Source: Acholoe squamosa
Lineage: Eukaryota; Annelida; Polychaeta; Phyllodocida; Polynoidae
Direction of reading: 5' to 3'
Assembly: GCA_949317995.1 (NCBI GenBank)
Contig: OX439040.1
Coordinates: 75,985,972 to 76,049,971 of the forward strand
DNA length: 64,000 nucleotides
The notes below the pieces were generated by a model. It did no database searches, had not been told where the DNA came from, and saw only the letters and a program-made list of their open reading frames with translations. Every line of letters starts with the position of its first letter. Positions within the stretch are counted from its first letter, which is position 1. Made by a program: the position numbers and the translations under genes. Positions 42,861 to 53,905 of this stretch are shown one piece after another.

Positions 42861-43740
42861 TTGTGTGTATAAGGCGCACCCTAAATTTTACTTATCCTAA
42901 AAGACGCAGTAAGGTTCCATCCTTGACTATACTCCATGGTTTATACATGGGTTATCATACTCTTCTCTGTGGATGTAGCATAGTTCTTAAGACAAGCACT
43001 GGTAACTGTTTAAGAATGATGCACTGATGAAATAATGATGAGGAACAAGTGGTTTTAGCAGAGCCTTGCAACATACCTCCATTTCGAGGATCATTAAACT
43101 TTGTGTCTTAACCGGAGGCTGGAGCCACGTATAAGCCACATCCTGACTATAGTCTATTTGTTTCAGATAAAGAACCTTTCTAGTTTAACTACCCTGCCTA
43201 TGGATCACACCATGATAAGCTATTTACGTCTTTGAAAGGCCTATAAGCCAAACCTTTATACGGAATTGCAGGTGCTTCGAACTACCCCCTCCCCACTCCG
43301 AAGGGAGGCACCATCTCTCTGTTCCATCCCCATATACCATAGGGTCTTGTTTAAATACCGGGGTCTCAAATGAGCACCGGGGTCTCAAATGAGCACCGGG
43401 GTCTCAAATGAGCACTGGTCTTGAATACGTGCTGGGGATAAGGGGGTATCGAAATCAATTGTTAGCACTAACAAGAGTTAGCACTAACAAGAAATGCCGT
43501 TGTGACCGCGTAAAAAAACGCCTCCCACTGTTATTTTGTATTGTGAGACCTCATCACATGGGGCAATGAAATCATCATAGCGCACTCCCGTACCGCTTCG
43601 CGGTACCCCCGCTACGCGGCGTGGGAGGCGCTAAAAAACAGTATCTAGATAGGCATCAGTCTCAAACAAAGAGGCTTTTGAAATTTATAAGCGGTTGTCG
43701 TTTAAACGAGGCATTACGGTATCCATCCCTGTCGCCCACT
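42861..43740. repeat. Patch of dispersed repeat families E and F with a GC-rich inverted repeat
   Basis: TATAAGGCGCACCC near 42869 belongs to a family also at 2041 and 46430. From 43345 a 20-bp unit GTCTCAAATGAGCACCGGGG is repeated about three times; relatives of this family E lie at 44950-45110, 49540-49730 and 61485-61590. At 43512-43640 AAAAAACGCCTCCCAC is mirrored by GTGGGAGGCGCTAAAAAA around a small GC-rich core (CCGCTTCGCGG). The patch ends near GGCATTACGGTAT. Confidence 0.5.
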
Positions 43741-46064
43741 GGTTCTTAATCTAAATCCCCTGTCTACCCTTGCTTCACCCCGCTGCCTGGGTCACTTCTT
43801 CAGGGTATGTAGCCAGGCTTATTCCTCATATCCCATGCTTTACTACTCCCACTCAGCCCTATCCCCAGCCTCCCCAACCATGAAATCCCCTACACCAACC
43901 CTGCCCGGGCTCTGCCTCGCTGTGCGCCACCGACCAATTTCTTCAATAAACCTTCAAGAAGTGTCCATCGATCCAAGGGAGTGAGCTCAAATCACAAACA
44001 TATGGCACTATAGTAGGAGGGGGTGACAGCTAGGGGATTGCTTAGGGATAGAGTGCTTGGTGGTGCACTAGGGATGTTACAGGGTGGTATGGAGTGCTTG
44101 GAAATATTTCTTGAACCATAGATAGCCAATTCCTTAGAGTTTTGTGAGAGCATTGACATAATGTTTGGAATAAACATTGGTAATTTTGAAAGGGAAAAAT
44201 TCTCTTGACAATGCTAAAAAACACTGACTATCAGTATTCAATTCACCCTCCCTCCACCTCGATGAGGCAATGTCATATGGGAGAAAAGTGGGAAGGAAAG
44301 AAGAAATGGAGTATTTCGTGTCATATATAGAATTGAGGGTACTTAAATTTCCAAAGCATGCCCTTAATGCATGAGTTACAACAGGCATTTTTTTACCCAA
44401 CCTCTTGGAAAAGAGAAGCAACAAAAACCTTACATGAAAAAAGTCTTAACCAGGCCTTCCCTTGAAGCCCCCTGGTTAAGCCACTTCCCCCGGGAGTACC
44501 TGTAATCAAGGCTGGGACTCTGTCCAAAGGGACCATTGGGGATCTGACCCTTAGCACCTCATGTCATTTAATCACCAGCTTAGAGTCAGGCAAAATTGTC
44601 TTATGTCATGCCCTGCTTCTTTTTGTGATTACTTTTTTAAAGCCTCTGGCCATAAATGCACTGGAGTTGTTCAGGTGCAGAAGTCTCATATTATTGTCTT
44701 GGTAATTGGAGAGTAACCTTGATCTTGTACTGGCCATGATTTAACTGCCTTTGCCGACCGTTGTTAAGCATTATTTTACAATGGTCAACTTTTTAAGACT
44801 TTAAATCTGCGTGATACCTGAATGTATTGCACTGGTGCGTCATGATTGCCAGGAAGCATGACCATGAAGCCAAACAGGAGTGAAGTGTGGGTGAGAGGGA
44901 GGGCAGGTGGAAAGATAGAGACAAGATGACAGGATGTGAAGCCCATTTAAGCGTTAGAGTTTCAAATAAGCTCCAGTCAGGAATAAGCACCGGGGTGCAG
45001 CGGGGGGTGTGTGAAAATAATCTCAAGCACTGAAAACAATACTCAAATAAGGGCCGGGGGGACAAAGATATATTGAAATTATTGAGCACCCGAGCCCGAA
45101 ACAAGGGGGCAAGGCATTGCAGAAATGCGGCAAGAAAGGGCTATATAGTGGATATAGAAAGATGAAGAGGGGCATAGAGTGATATAGGAAGAGCTGAAGA
45201 AGAGCAGGGAGTGCAGGGAGGTTGCATTCTGGTGGTTTGAGGCATAGACATGAAGCCAGATACTCTCAGGTATTAAGCATATAGGCGCAGCTCCCACATG
45301 ACACCCGCCAAACCTTGTATGCAGAAGCAGGTGATGGCAAAGGCTGCTGGGCAATGAGCAATAAACATACTTTCCTGTGAGTTACTCACATATAGGGGGT
45401 GCTGCGAGCTGCTCACTGACCAGGTTAAGTATATACAGCACTAGTATTAAAAGCCCTGAAGAGGTTGCTCATGCTTGTTTCTAAGAAAGATATAGACTAG
45501 CATTGCTCATGCTGTTACCTCTACTCCATGTAATGCAAGTCTCTACTTTGAAATGGTTTTATATACATATACTATCTGAAAGAGATATCGTGTCTAGAAA
45601 ATTGCATAACTGAATGAAATATGAATTTATGATGAACAAATCTAATGTTTTCATCTTCCGAGGGGCATATGGTGGGAGGAGATGGGTTTCTACCTCAGGC
45701 TTAAAAAATGCCAGATTCTTGTTTTTCATGGTTAAAATTCCTACTGGCAGTATACTAAAATGGTAAGGAGAAAATCCAGGAGGGCAGGAAAGGGACAAGG
45801 AAGATGACGAAAATGTTACGGGGGAGAGACAGGTTTCCTAATTTTTGAATGCAAGGTATGAACAAATAAATCGGGAGAAATACACATAGCCATACACATT
45901 AATATTAATCCCACATCTCAAATTACAAATTTTATCTGGCTTCAGTCAAATTTCCCATTCTTTCTTCCGGACGACTCACATTATATGTATTCCTGCAATT
46001 AATTGTCTCCCCTTTCCAATTAGTCACGTATTGCCATTAACTCCACATAAATTGTGTAACCCTA
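43741..46064. other. No gene seen; family E copy at 44950-45110
   Basis: Non-coding. GAATAAGCACCGGGG and AATAATCTCAAGCACTGAAA at 44970-45040 match family E at 49575-49640. The minus-strand frames at 44793-45354 cross this repeat and are not recognisable. An ATTA-rich unique stretch is at 45895-46070. Confidence 0.4.
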
Positions 46065-46310
46065 TAAGGGCCTTTATGCATGCAGGAGTACAATACGCCC
46101 ACTGATTGGTATGCTGCGGCAATGAAATGCTGATGAGTCCGCTTGCTAGCGCTTCGTTGGTGCATCATGCTGTCCCTTAAGGAGTGTATTGGCCCTTAAC
46201 GGTTGGCATGATGGGTGAATGAAGCTGTAGTAAGTTACTTGTCAGGTTTGATATTTGCATCATTTTGGATAATGATGCATCAATGCGTCAGCGGCCCTTA
46301 GACGCTTCTT
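46065..46310. repeat. MITE-A copy
   Basis: Left part TATGCATGCAGGAGTACAAT, middle GAGTCCGCTTGC then GCTTCGTTGGTGCATCATGC, right end GCGTCAGCGGCCCTTAGACG. Confidence 0.6.
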
Positions 46311-47397
46311 GTCTGTTTGTCATCACGATGCATGAACACAGTCCTGGTATCTAGGACTGCCTTCGGGCAGCATTCCTGGCATCTCACTGGCAAACATTAC
46401 CTGCTACTTGAGTGCCTTGCGTATAAGGCGTGGCTTATACAGGAGGACGGACCTAGCTTCGACGATCAGCAATAATCGGGATGAGCCTTATATGCAAGAT
46501 TTTAAAATTCAGAACAGTACTAAAATTACCAGGAAACAGACCCCAAGTGTGCCATACAGGTCAGACACAATCCCAGGGTGTTCCCCTTGTGTAGGGCGTG
46601 TTGTAATGCTAATCGGAGTGCTATGTATCATTGCCATACGTGACATGGTGCATTATTAAAACATTTTGTGACTTGTAAAGGATTAACGATAACAAATAAG
46701 TAATTTTACACTCACCAATCCCATACTATGGCACCATCTGCACTCTCCCCCCACTAATTACCCATAATGCATCCGGTCTCTATTATTTTTCCTCAGATCT
46801 AAACACACTTTGCCTGTTCCTTGTAAAGTGCCCAGTACAGAGTGACTTTTCTATCTTTATTACTCTTTTATCGTCCACATGGATCTTTCTGCTGACTCAT
46901 TCCCATACCTACTGTTACGCTGGTACCTCTTCTGCTGGTTATGACAAGGTCCAGGACTCACTCTGACATATGGCTACTGTGATCTGGGTTCCTTCTTTGT
47001 TGGCTTTTAGTTGACTTGGCTTTCAGCTGGGTGAAGATTTACTATGTTGGCTGCAGCTATTTCCAAGCCATTAGATGGAGATATGGCCAGTAATAATGTG
47101 CTGCTATCTCTTTTTGTGGAGACATTTATTAAGATGATGTATCTAATCAAGTAGTCATAGTTGAAGACTACTATGGTTATTTGCTCCTTAATCATCCAGT
47201 CAGTTCATTGCCTGCAGCACCACCTGGTGGTTTATTACTGAAGTCTACTTGAACAAACACATCAGCACACCACCTGTGTTTGGCTATAACGCCAAACCCT
47301 GTAAATCATTTGTTACAACGTGACATCCTGCAGACGTTTAAGTCTCAAATGATGCTGTGCTGTTTTCACCCTGATAAGGGCCATATGTTGCCTCAGC
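46311..47397. other. No gene seen
   Basis: Non-coding. GCGTATAAGGCGTGGCTTATAC near 46430 is a family F word. Nothing else recognised. Confidence 0.4.
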
Positions 47398-48147
47398 GTT
47401 GCCGCATCATGCCCATACAGCACTGCATTGCCGCATCATGCCCATACAGCACTGCATTGCCGCATCATGCCCATACGGCACTGCATTGCGGCATCATGCC
47501 CATACAGCACTGCATTGCCGCATCATGCCCATACAGCACTGCATTGCCGCATCATGCCCATATGGCACTGCATTGCTGCATCATGCCCATACGGCACTGC
47601 ATTGCCGCATCATGCCCATACGGCACTGCATTGCTGCATCATGCCCATACAGCACTGCATTGCTGCATCATGCCCATACGGCACTGCATTGCCGCATCAT
47701 GCCCATACGGCACTGCATTGCCGCATCATGCCCATATGGCACTGCATTGCCGCATCATGCCCATACGGCACTGCATTGCCGCATCATGCCCATACGGCAC
47801 TGCATTGCCGCATCATGCCCATACAGCACTGCATTGCCGCATCATGCCCATACAGCACTGCATTGCCGCATCATGCCCATACAGCACTGCATTGCCGCAT
47901 CATGCCCATACGGCACTGCATTGCCGCATCATGCCCATACGGCACTGCCTTGTCGCATCATGCCCATACAACACTGCATTGCCGCATCATGCCCATACGC
48001 ATCATGCCCATACAGCACTGCATTGCTGCATCATGCCGATTCAGTACTACAGTGCCGCATCATGCCCATACAGCACTGCATTGCCGCATCATGCCCATAC
48101 AGCACTGCATTGCCGCATCATGCCCATACGGCACTGCATTGCTGAAA
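47398..48147 (+). repeat. 29-bp minisatellite, about 26 copies
   Basis: The unit is GCCGCATCATGCCCATAC followed by a short AGCACTGCATT. It repeats with few changes (ACAG/ACGG, CCGC/CTGC). One shortened unit lies near 48000. Because 29 is not a multiple of three and the unit lacks stops in all phases, all three plus frames stay open for 248-290 codons. These are not genes: the three proteins are shifted versions of the same Cys/His-rich 29-residue period. Confidence 0.93.
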
Positions 48148-48584
48148 ATTAAAGTAAGTGCCTTTCTCAAATAGGGGTCTCGGGTAAAGAGGTATTGACA
48201 TCGAAAGGCCCCCGAGCGCATAAACGGGCCTCTACAGTAAGTCAGTCCTGCAGGTTTGCCACTCATGCAACACTGCAAAATCAACTGGAATAATGAGCTA
48301 TGGAACTATTTTATTGACCCGTTGAAGGACCCCGATGCTTAAGAACTTCAATACCCCTCTACCCTTAGTCGTTATAGAAGACCGGCATGTATTTGAGATA
48401 CAGTATGGAGTGCTTAAGTTTAATTTGAGTATTGATGCATCTTGAAACATGGTAACATAATGCATTAAAATGAAGCATTTGGAGACATGAAAAGGGTTTA
48501 GGTGTAGAGAGAGCTCTGAAAAAGATAATAGGTTAATAACTTTCTACACAGCGCTATGCAGTACACAACCCTTAAAAGGTGGGA
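48148..48584. repeat. Family E fragments
   Basis: TTTCTCAAATAGGGGTCTCG and GGTATTGACATCGAAAGG at 48160-48200 match family E wording (TCTCAAATAAGTG, GGTATTGAAA). Similar text in the inverted sense lies at 48310-48420. No gene. Confidence 0.4.
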
Positions 48585-48735
48585 AGTAGATTGATACATC
48601 ATGCCAACCTAAAGGTGCTGCTACACTGGTTATGATGCAATGATGAAGTACTGACGAGACTCCTCATTCCTTAGTGCATCATGCTGACCTATAAGAGACA
48701 TGATACACTAATGCATAAGCTATGCATCAAAGGCT
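48585..48735. repeat. MITE-A fragment
   Basis: Contains TTGATACATCATGCCAACC, GATGCAATGATGAAGTACTG and TAGTGCATCATGCTGACC. Confidence 0.5.
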
Positions 48736-49539
48736 TACAGGGATAATGCGGTGTAGTGGGTGTATGATGCGCTACCATTTGCTGAGCGCCAGGCGGGCGT
48801 GTAATATATGGGTAGGTATATACAACGTGACGCATGGCAAACATTAAGGCTCACCCTAGGGATACCTCAAAGGTCACATGTGTATGTTCACACTAGTGGA
48901 GTGTGGGGTAGGGGAGTGGTCATTTATAACTGGGACAGGGGTTGTTGGGGAACATAAGGTTCTAGTCCACAGACCAAAGGAAGAGCTCAATTATTCTTGG
49001 GAGAATTTCAACATTATTTGCATATTGACCCAGGCTGTACTATCACAACATATAAGCATATTACTGCAAAATGAAGTCACTGATGTAGATTGGCTTTTCA
49101 ACCAGTCTTGGTGCCAGTTATTAAAAGGACATTGACATACTGAGCTAATCCTGGTGCGAGTAAAAGAATTTCCCGCTATTTTTTCAGAAAAAAAACGCCT
49201 TGCAAAGGAGGGAAATATGTAGGAATTTTCTGCACCACCGTTTGACAAGGGAGGTTCATAAAAAAAGGATTCTGCACACTCATGGAAGATTCACCCAATC
49301 ACCTCTATCTATGAGAAATGACCTTTTCCTGGGATGGTTATGAAGGATAAGCAAGTAACATTAACCGTTCTGTTGTGTTGTCCTACTCTGTCCTAGAACA
49401 AGTGCATCCTGGTGTAGCAAAGTGGTACACCAGGGAAGCTTTCATTCATCACAAAATTCTTTCTTGCTTGATAGATTCTAAAATGGTGAGCATGAAGCAC
49501 TATCTAATCTTGGCAAATAGACTAGACCATAATGGCCCA
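48736..49539. other. No gene seen; one end of a GGAGTGGTCATT MITE near 48909
   Basis: GGGGAGTGGTCATTTATAAC resembles the left end of the 18805-19006 element, but no matching right end was found nearby. The overlapping 85-codon frames at 48878-49248 are not recognisable. Confidence 0.4.
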
Positions 49540-49730
49540 TTTACGCGCTGGGGTCTCAAATGAGCACTAGTCGTCAATACGCACCAGGGGTATAGGAGTG
49601 CTGAAATAATCTCAAGTACTGAAAACAGTATTCAAATAAGTGCCTGTCTCGAATAAGGGCTGGCAGTGCCGAGGTATTGAAACTGTTAAGTGCTCGGCCG
49701 CTTAAATTGGCTACTATGGTATCTCTTCGC
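49540..49730 (+). repeat. Dispersed family E copy
   Basis: GGGTCTCAAATGAGCACTAG, ATACGCACCAGGGGTATAGG, AATAATCTCAAGTACTGAAA and CGAATAAGGGCTGG, ending near CTATGGTAT. Similar in order to 43378-43450 plus 44985-45100. Confidence 0.6.
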
Positions 49731-50689
49731 TGACGTGGTAGTTACTCCAAAGTACATCAGTTTAACTACTTAAACTTAATAGCATCACTATAAAAGCACT
49801 AAATCACCTTACCATGTAAATAACCCTTTCCTACACCACGCCCCTCCATTATCTCAGTAACCATAGATTAGAATTCAAACTCAACGGTTTGCCTTTTCAT
49901 CCGGAAAAAAAACAAATGACTCTCCCTGAGGAGGCTTTATTTTCCCAGCGATCATTATTCACTTAATTTGTCTCTCGACAGAGCTCATGTGTTTCACTGG
50001 TCGGTAATCAATATATGGCATTCTTGTCGGTGAAGAGGCTCAGCCTGGACTTTAATGAAACGCCACTTACCAAGAAGCCTTAATCAATATAGTAAAATTA
50101 ACTTTCCCTGTCAGAGCCCCCTCAATAATGATCTAAATCATGAAGGGAATCTGGAGGCCATTTCTTAAGCTACTACGACTTCACACAGTTTATACGATTT
50201 GAATCACAAGTTTAGAGTCGGTGATTGCAGGTACTGCCCTAGGATTGCATAGCGGGGTGAGGGGTAAATACACATAGCTCTATGGAGATCGCTGATTGCT
50301 CTGTCTGATTAGGCTGCAATCAAAGCATTGGTTCCATGATATTGCATAGTATAGAAAAAAATCAGTCGAATTAGCTAATATTCGCTTGAAGCAGAGCCAA
50401 AGGTTTAGTCTTGCAGGATACCTCTGGTAATCGACTTGATAAGGTTTAGTCATTCCAAGTTCAGAAATACCATCCTGGTCCATTGGAACAAGGGGGGCTT
50501 GTGGCCAAGCGGTCTACGTGATCTATGAAGACATTACCTGCCGAGCACAACTACAAAGCAAATCAACTCCTTTTTCCAGCCTATTCCCCTCTAAATGGAC
50601 CTCACCGAGGATGATGGGAGGAAAAATTGCAATGTATTACAGTGGAGTGAGCATGAATTTTACATTGAGTGCATTAGTTAAGGCTGAAC
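49731..50689. other. No gene seen; possible regulatory island 49920-50160
   Basis: The stretch 49920-50160 is not repeated in the window and is rich in homeodomain-like cores (CTTAATTTG, GGTAATCAATA, CCTTAATCAATA, AATAATGATCTAAATCAT). Near 50494 GGCTTGTGGCCAAGCGGTCTA looks like the 5' part of a leucine- or serine-type tRNA, but the remaining tRNA sequence is absent. Confidence 0.35.
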
Positions 50690-51042
50690 CTTTAAGGACT
50701 ACATTGGTCATTCAGGATCATAGCAATAGGACATAATGCACACATGCAGCCTCAGTGAGTCACTTACCAAGGTTAAATTGCTGCCTCATGGTGACCCAAT
50801 GAGGTCGACCCTGAAATTGTGCATTCATACATTATGCCCCTCGATTGCTATGGTGAATAACATGAGTAGGCTGCATTTATGCACTGATGCATCGTGCAAA
50901 CTCTAAACAGCTGCTAAAAGGACCATCTTAATGCACCATTGAGGCATTAGCTGGTCAGTCGATATTGGTGCATTATGACTGACCAAGCACTATGAAATTG
51001 TAGACACTATAGAGCCTTTAACCCTTTAAGGGCCACTGAAGC
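50690..51042. repeat. MITE-A fragments and left end
   Basis: ACACATGCAGCCTCAGTGAG and TGCATTTATGCACTGATGCATC are diverged MITE-A words. At about 51017-51042 a clean left end (TTTAACCCTTTAAGGGCCAC) begins a copy split by the element at 51043. Confidence 0.5.
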
Positions 51043-51268
51043 ATCCCAGCAAATTGTCATCATCTGTCGCCATGATTGGTCATCAATGGTGACTCCTTTT
51101 TGAGTGATAACTCATTCCGTCATCTTTCGCCACTGTGTGTTAGACTCACTTGGCATAGCAATTGCTATTCCTGGTGATCTTGTGCTATAACGATGTCGTG
51201 TTCCATCTAACGACATGTGTGAGCCACTTCACACAGGTTGACGAGGACTCACGACAATTTGCTGGGAT
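51043..51268 (+). mobile_element. MITE-B, 226 bp, copy 1 (nested in MITE-A)
   Basis: Begins ATCCCAGCAAATTGTC and ends GACAATTTGCTGGGAT, a perfect terminal inverted repeat of about 16 bp. A second copy of the same length is at 60253-60478 with very few differences, including GTGATCTTGTGCTATAACGA inside. It sits inside MITE-A: the left end of MITE-A stops at 51042 and its body resumes at 51269. It codes for nothing. The superfamily is unknown. Confidence 0.85.
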
Positions 51269-51515
51269 TAATGGATCGCATCATGCCCATTGGTCGGCAT
51301 GATGCACCAATGAAGTGCTGGTGAGACTGCTCACCAGCACTTCATTGGAGCATCATGCTGACCCATCATGGGAGTATATGTATCACCCCGAAGAGTCGGC
51401 ATGATGAATGAATGTAGCCCCGGAGAGTTACTTGCCAGGGCTGCATAGATGTGTCATGACGACTAATGGGCGTGATGCACTGCTGCATTAGCAGTCCAGT
51501 CTTTAAAGGGTTAAA
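51269..51515. mobile_element. MITE-A, main body of the split copy
   Basis: Shows both internal hairpins: GATGCACCAATGAAGTGCTG facing CAGCACTTCATTGGAGCATC, and GAATGTAGCCCCGG facing CCAGGGCTGCATAGATG. It then has the right end CTTTAAAGGGTTAAA. Together with 51017-51042 it is a complete copy interrupted by MITE-B. Confidence 0.7.
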
Positions 51516-51777
51516 TGGTTTAAAAAGGAGCAGGGATGTCTTTGTAAAAGGCTAGACCCTGGATGAAAATGGTTGATGGTGATTGTTAAGTTCAGCAGAT
51601 GTTCTGCTAATGTCTCTACTTTATTTTCAACCACCAATATATCACCCTCAAAAAGTGATTCCAGAAATTGCAATTTTGCCTGAGCTGAATAAATCATTTA
51701 AATCTACAGATGCCCATAAGTTTCAAAGTGGAGCTTAATGGATCCCAGGCAACGAGGGATCTCACATTACCCCTCAG

Positions 51778-52020
51778 CCAGGAATTTTAGACCAAAATAG
51801 GCATAAAGGTTAAACAAATCCGGAACAAGCTGGCTTTCTCAAGGAAAGACGCCCAGAAGGGTCCGAAAACAAATACTAAAAGTCCCCATATTTGGTCCTA
51901 AATCACAGATAAAAAGAAGTTTTGAGACTTTTAATATGTGTTTTAAGACCCTTCTGGGAATCTTCCTGAGAAAACCAGCTTGTTCTAAATTTGTTTAATC
52001 TAAAAGTCTAAAATTCCTGG
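51778..52020. mobile_element. 243-bp foldback element
   Basis: The left arm runs CCAGGAATTTTAGAC, GGTTAAACAAAT, GAACAAGCTGG, CCCAGAAGGGTC, ACTAAAAGTC. The right arm reads the complement in reverse, ending GTCTAAAATTCCTGG. Arms of about 105 bp surround a loop of about 30 bases. No second copy was noticed in the window. It could be a MITE or a hairpin RNA precursor. Confidence 0.75.
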
Positions 52021-52189
52021 ACTATCCACAGAAGGACTTTAAGTGGCATATGAATTAAATCCAAATGTCTATAAGCACAAGACAGCTAGCCCTGATGTGC
52101 AAAGTGAATAATGAGTAAAACTAATAACTCATGATTACAATGATGTGAGCTTTCCTTAAAAAATGAAACAGTCCAGTAGACATTTTGTT

Positions 52190-52370
52190 CATCATGACAA
52201 CTCTTTGAGCGTATCAACCCTATAGATCCAGGACGTTGCATGAATGGAAACTTCAGAATACTCAAATACATCATAAGAAAAATGCCAAATAAAGTTAAAT
52301 TGTTCCTTAAAAAATCCCAGAAGATGGCATGGTGCATTGATGCACCTTCAGTCCTTTAAAGGTTCAAACT
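52190..52370. repeat. MITE-A fragment
   Basis: GAGCGTATCAACCCTATAG and TGGTGCATTGATGCACC then CAGTCCTTTAAAGG are diverged MITE-A words. Confidence 0.4.
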
Positions 52371-52685
52371 GCAAAGTGCAGAAGCTAGGATAATATAGTT
52401 ATTTTGTACATGTATTTTACCCAATAAACAACATCCAAACAAAAATTATGTGCATACAATATAGTAGAGTAATTTGTTAAGTCCTAATTAGGATACATGT
52501 TTTTTTCACCTGGCTGTATGACAGGTGCTATCCGTCATGTGTTATATACCTACAGGTGCTAATTACACATATACCATAAAAACCTTTGTATAGATCTAAG
52601 CCACACCTTATAGACCATTTCAGTCCCTTTATGTGATTTTTAAGACCACCCTGAAGTCAGCGCGCAGCTTATACGCTCGGGTTTG
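52371..52685. other. No gene seen; family F fragment at 52600-52680
   Basis: AAGCCACACCTTATAG and GCGCAGCTTATACGCTC are related to the family F words at 42869 and 46430. Confidence 0.35.
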
Positions 52686-52848
52686 CAGTGGCAGATTAGA
52701 GGGGGCCACAGGGGCATGCACTGCGCCCGATTTTCCCAGTACTTTAGGGTTTTACATATTTGGACCCTAAAATTTGCTCAAAATAGTGGGTGCGCCCCCT
52801 CCTTTTGCGCTGCACCCCCTCCTTTTCCAGATCCTTGATCCGCCACTG
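52686..52848. mobile_element. hAT-like MITE, 163 bp
   Basis: Starts CAGTGGCAGATTAGAGGGGG and ends CCTTGATCCGCCACTG, matching the CAGTGGCGGATC terminal repeats common among hAT-type non-autonomous elements. No clear target duplication is seen. GTGGCGGATCAAGG at 4521 may be a relative. Confidence 0.6.
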
Positions 52849-53017
52849 AAGTGTGCATGTATAGACTTTAGAAAGGAAAGGCAATGTTTTGTGGCCATAA
52901 GGGGCAGTTTATATGACATTCTACTGAAGTCAGCGAGCGGTGTACATATTTACACTGCTATACGTATACATGGTTGCTACTTAAACATGGGATTTTACAG
53001 TTTTACCCCATCACTCT

Positions 53018-53463
53018 TGTAATAGTTTTGGGCATTGGAGAATTATTTGGTAATTTAGATTAAACTATAAGCCTAACTCCAGGGGGAGACTAAGGCTGGG
53101 GATGATTGAAGATGGCCAATTCTATAAAGTCTACATAATGGAAACAAGACAGACTCTTTCAACTATAATGAATACTTATATTGTCCACAAACGGTACAAA
53201 ACCTCAAATACAATATGATAGTCACAAGTCAGCAGTAATAATGTAATAATCCTAACCCTGCACAAACCACCCACCAAAAATGGAGCTCTATGGCTTACCT
53301 TCCTGGTTGACTGGTCTCTGGTGCAAAAGTGACCAGTGGTCAGTTACACAGTCCCCACCAACCTGCCTGCCTAGGTCACATGACCTCCAGCCCTACAGGT
53401 GGAGCCACAAGAGGGTGATATAATGTTACCCGGTGGTTCCCGCCCATAGGGGTTCCCGTTACA
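53018..53463 (-). repeat. LTR (3' LTR in element sense)
   Basis: 446 bp, TGTAATAG to CCGTTACA on the plus strand. Apparently identical to the partner LTR. Confidence 0.92.
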
Positions 53464-53480
53464 CCCTCCCCTCCTTAACC
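53464..53480 (-). other. Polypurine tract of the LTR element
   Basis: On the minus strand it reads GGTTAAGGAGGGGAGGG directly against the LTR start, the expected primer for plus-strand DNA synthesis. Confidence 0.7.
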
Positions 53481-53554
53481 TTTTGCTCATCCTCGAGCAA
53501 ACCAAAACCCTAATTCTACTACATCATAAACTAAAGACTACTGACAAGTGACTA

Positions 53555-53905
53555 TATCCACAATGAAATGAAGGTACATCGAAGTAGGTTACAAAGGTGT
53601 CCACATCAAGATACGACGTCCAGAAGCCCGGCCACTTGTCTCCGCCGGGGCGTTTTGTACCGGATGATCGCACTGGTGCCTCCCTGTCCTGAGCGTCTTG
53701 ACTGACGAGATCCGCTGAAACCAATTTGGTTATTATTCATACAGTTACACTGAAAATAGGCCTAAAACAGAATACATCGAAGTACAGTTACAGAGATGTC
53801 CACATCAAGATTCGACGTCCAGAAGCCTGGCCACATTTCTCCAGCCAGGGCGCCTCGTACCGCAGGACTCTATTGGTGTTTCTTCGTCCCACGAGTTTCG
53901 AACCA
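53555..53905 (-). repeat. Direct duplication inside the LTR element
   Basis: GTGTCCACATCAAGATACGA with GTCCAGAAGCCCGGCCAC (53598-53635) recurs about 190 bases later (53797-53835) with some changes. The two copies encode related C-terminal peptides on the minus strand, rich in Arg/Pro/Gly. Confidence 0.7.

Noticed and set aside
47280-48174. Three overlapping plus-strand frames of 248-290 codons as a Cys/His-rich repeat protein
   Set aside because: They are arithmetic products of a 29-bp stop-free tandem unit. All three phases give shifted versions of one peptide, and there is no gene context.
50490-50530. tRNA gene (GGCTTGTGGCCAAGCGGTCTA)
   Set aside because: It resembles the acceptor/D-arm start of a leucine- or serine-type tRNA, but no anticodon arm, T-loop or closing acceptor strand follows.
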